Assembly: GCF_027945075.1 (NCBI RefSeq)
Contig: NZ_CP116034.1
Coordinates: forward strand, 1,426,001-1,490,000
Reading direction: 5' to 3'
DNA length: 64,000 nt
DNA from: Chryseobacterium sp. CY350
GTDB taxonomy: Bacteria; Bacteroidota; Bacteroidia; Flavobacteriales; Weeksellaceae
Shown here: positions 61,902-64,000 of the stretch, in pieces
Layout of the letters: the number at the start of each line of letters is the position of its first letter
Position numbering within the stretch: the first letter of the stretch is position 1
Notes under the pieces: model-generated
Database searches by the model: none
What the model was told of the DNA's origin: nothing
What the model saw: the letters and a program-made list of their open reading frames with translations, nothing else
Made by a program: the position numbers and the translations under genes

Positions 61902-62909
61902 CTAATTTTCCTTTTCTAATATAGCCTGCACTTTCTTTTGAAGCTCTTTTTTGTCAGGTAAATATAATTGATATTTTGAAACAAAAATCTTGTTGGAAAT
62001 TCCTCCGGTAGCATATTCGACCAATACTTCATCTTTCTCTGCGGAAAGGATAATTCCTATGGGTTCATTATCATCTTCTATATTTTCTTCAGCCTTAAAA
62101 TAGTTCAGATAGAGGTTCATTTGCCCGATATCATTGTGCTCAACCTGTTTTATTTTTAGGTCGATTAAAACAAAACATTTTAATATACGGTGGTAGAAAA
62201 CCAGATCAATGTAAAAGTGTCTATTCCGAAGTGATATTTTATATTGTCTACCCACAAAAGCAAAACCTTTTCCTAACTCAAGAAGAAACAATTGAAGGTT
62301 GTCAATGATTTTTTGTTCTAATGCCTTTTCTGTTACCTGATGGCTCTGGGGAAGTTTAAGAAAATCTAATACATAAGGGTCTTTAATCACTTCTGACGAA
62401 TCGGTGATAACATGACCTCGTTCAGCTAATTGCAAAACGCCTTTTTTATCTTTACTCAGTGCCAATCGTTCAAATAACGCTGAATTAATTTGTCGGTCAA
62501 GTTCTCTATACCCCCAGTTTTCCAGTACGCTCTGCTTTTCATAAAACTTTCTTGCGTTATCATCTGTGACCCCTAATAGAGTAACTATATGAGTCCAGCT
62601 TAATTTGGCAGGCACTGCCTGCCATTTTTGATAGGATAAATAAAATCTACGCATATCAAGGATGTTCCGCCTGCCAAATCCTTTACCGAAACGATGTTTC
62701 AGATCCTTGGCAAGCCTCGCTAACAAGCCACTTCCATACTCTGCACGCTCTTGACCAAGTTGCTCAAATTCTACAATGTGCCTGCCAATTTCCCAATTTG
62801 CTTAGACAAGCTCACTATTGACAGCTTTTACAGCATTTTGCCTTGCGATTTCAATAGATGAACCAATATTATCGAGAAGTTCATTGTAAGTGGCCTGTGT
62901 TGGTATCAT
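61902..62909 (-). pseudogene. YhcG-type (DUF1016/PDDEXK) nuclease gene broken by one stop codon
   Basis: The downstream ORF (61902-62726) encodes the family's C-terminal nuclease half: FVGRQYKISLRNRHFYIDLV with the D-x-V catalytic region and FVLIDLKIKQVEHNDIGQMN with the D/E-x-K. Continuing in the same frame to an ATG at 62909 gives the family N-terminus (YNELLDNIGSSIEIARQNAV, then ANWEIGRHIVEFEQLGQERA), interrupted by a single TAA at 62802-62804. Restored length would be about 335 codons, near the usual 340-375. The gene separates the relaxase from the coupling protein, so it was probably inserted as cargo. Confidence 0.82.
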
Positions 62910-63085
62910 TATTCTTTCTTAAGCAAACAAATTTAATCAATATTCCGAAAAACAGGATGTAAAATCGACACCAAATATTCTTCAGAGCTATTAACAAATG
63001 CCGCCAAATCATGACAGTAAGGACACCATTAAGGATTGCAATGTTGACGTAATTTATATTCGCTCCCAATAATTATAAAGTACTT

Positions 63086-64000
63086 ATGGGAGAAGATGAT
63101 GCGAAAGCACTCGCTAAAATAATGGGGTTCATAAGAGCAATCAGTATTCTGTTAGTATTGATGCATCTGTATTGGTTTTGTCATGGCTTTTTTTTAGAAC
63201 GTGGCTGGACTTTAGATCTTATTAATAAAATATTGTACAATTTTGATCGTACGGCTGGTCTATTTTCAAATCTTTTATATTCCAAAATATTTGCCTTGGT
63301 ACTTCTGGCATTAAGCTGCCTGGGAACTAAAGGAGTCAAAAACGAAAAGATCAAATGGTCCAAAATTTACCGTGCGGCAGGAAATGGATTTGTCTTATTT
63401 TTTTTAAATTTTCATTTATTGACTATCGGATCACCGATTGGTCATTTTCTTTACATTCTGTCAATGGGTTTAGGCTATGTTTCCTTAATGGTTGCAGGAG
63501 TCTGGATGAACCGTATCCTCCGTAGTAATTTAATGGACGATGTTTTTAACAATGAAAACGAAAGCTTTATGCAGGAAACAAAGCTCATGGAAAATGAGTT
63601 TTCGGTGAATCTGCCGACAAAGTTCTATTATAAAGGAAAATGGAATGACGGATATATCAATGTTGTGAATCCTTTTCGAGCGACCATTGTTTTAGGAACA
63701 CCCGGATCCGGTAAATCGTACGCGATTGTCAACAATTATATCAAACAGCATATCGAAAAAGGATTTTCCATGTACATCTATGATTTTAAGTTTGATGACC
63801 TTTCAATGATTGCATATAATCATTTACTAAAGCATACTGCCCAATACGAAGTTCAACCCAAGTTTTATGTCATCAATTTTGATGATCCAAGGAAAAGCCA
63901 TCGCTGTAATCCTTTAAATCCTGCTTTTATGACGGACATCTCAGATGCATATGAAGCAGCCTATACCATTATGCTGAATCTGAACAGGAGCTGGATTCAA
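63086..64000 (+). CDS. mobC: VirD4-like coupling protein (MobC/TraG family), 3' truncated by window
   Basis: The ORF has no stop before the right edge, 305 codons visible. The N-terminus has the membrane helix and YWFCY-type motif (LMHLYWFCHGFFLERGW, with His for the last Tyr). More helices follow to about residue 145, and Walker A (VLGTPGSGKSYAIVNNY) is near residue 203. FYVINFDDPRKSHRCNPLNP is typical of the family. It links the relaxosome to the secretion channel. The start at 63086 fits the family N-terminus. Confidence 0.9.
   Translation, partial: MGEDDAKALAKIMGFIRAISILLVLMHLYWFCHGFFLERGWTLDLINKILYNFDRTAGLFSNLLYSKIFALVLLALSCLGTKGVKNEKIKWSKIYRAAGNGFVLFFLNFHLLTIGSPIGHFLYILSMGLGYVSLMVAGVWMNRILRSNLMDDVFNNENESFMQETKLMENEFSVNLPTKFYYKGKWNDGYINVVNPFRATIVLGTPGSGKSYAIVNNYIKQHIEKGFSMYIYDFKFDDLSMIAYNHLLKHTAQYEVQPKFYVINFDDPRKSHRCNPLNPAFMTDISDAYEAAYTIMLNLNRSWIQ

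Overview
The window looks like a chromosome segment of a flavobacterium, most probably Chryseobacterium or a close Weeksellaceae relative. It is AT-rich, carries TAnnTTTG-type -7 promoter elements and weak Shine-Dalgarno sites, contains Bacteroidetes-type families (DUF3686 ATPase, DUF389, DUF6526, TPR-AraC regulators) and has a Bacteroidetes-type tra/mob conjugation module. The genus is inferred from gene content, not from a database search.

Region 1 (1-16.05 kb) is ordinary chromosome: a DUF3686 'DNA repair' ATPase cut by the left edge, a BCCT betaine/choline transporter, NhaA plus a DUF389 membrane protein, a dapB-like reductase with an altered catalytic motif, mnmE, an Xaa-Pro aminopeptidase, a DUF6526 protein, a tiny lipoprotein and a type IB topoisomerase.

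Region 2 (about 16.7-34.36 kb) is the highlight: a compact, mostly overlapping, same-strand biosynthetic cluster. Its core aligns in length, motifs and active-site positions with Pseudomonas PqsA, PqsB, PqsC, PqsD, PqsE and PqsL (the 2-alkyl-4-hydroxyquinoline N-oxide pathway) and ends in a dedicated anthranilate synthase pair (PhnAB/TrpEG type). Interleaved is a dedicated type II acyl/polyketide system: ACP, ketoreductase, ketosynthase, a Cys-less partner like a chain-length factor, a FabZ-type dehydratase and a type II thioesterase. There is also a CrtI/retinol-saturase-like flavoenzyme and an AurF-like diiron oxygenase. No recognised enoyl reductase is present, so an alkylquinolone N-oxide with an unsaturated, possibly polyene, side chain is a reasonable hypothesis. 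A DUF3995 membrane protein and a di-haem peroxidase lipoprotein close the operon.

Region 3 (34.4-38.1 kb) holds a TPR-AraC regulator, a Crp/Fnr regulator and an exported HbpS-like protein plus hydroxyisourate hydrolase.

Region 4 (38.2-48.2 kb) is an accessory island. It starts with a tRNA-3'-end-like scrap, a truncated serine recombinase and a truncated P-loop ATPase. It then has single-gene units (GNAT, outer-membrane barrel, small cytosolic protein, YafY+RidA, thioredoxin-like, Crp/Fnr, YcxB-like) punctuated by seven copies of a short motif, TCTCAAAAAACGAT, in one orientation, which resembles a cassette array.

Region 5 (48.2-64 kb) is a Bacteroidetes conjugative element: traQ-O-N-M-L-K-J-I-G-F-E (minus strand, traP not seen), then traD/traC/traA, a probable oriT with strong hairpins, mobA and the relaxase mobB on the plus strand, a YhcG-type nuclease gene broken by one stop codon, and the start of the VirD4-like coupling protein running off the right edge.
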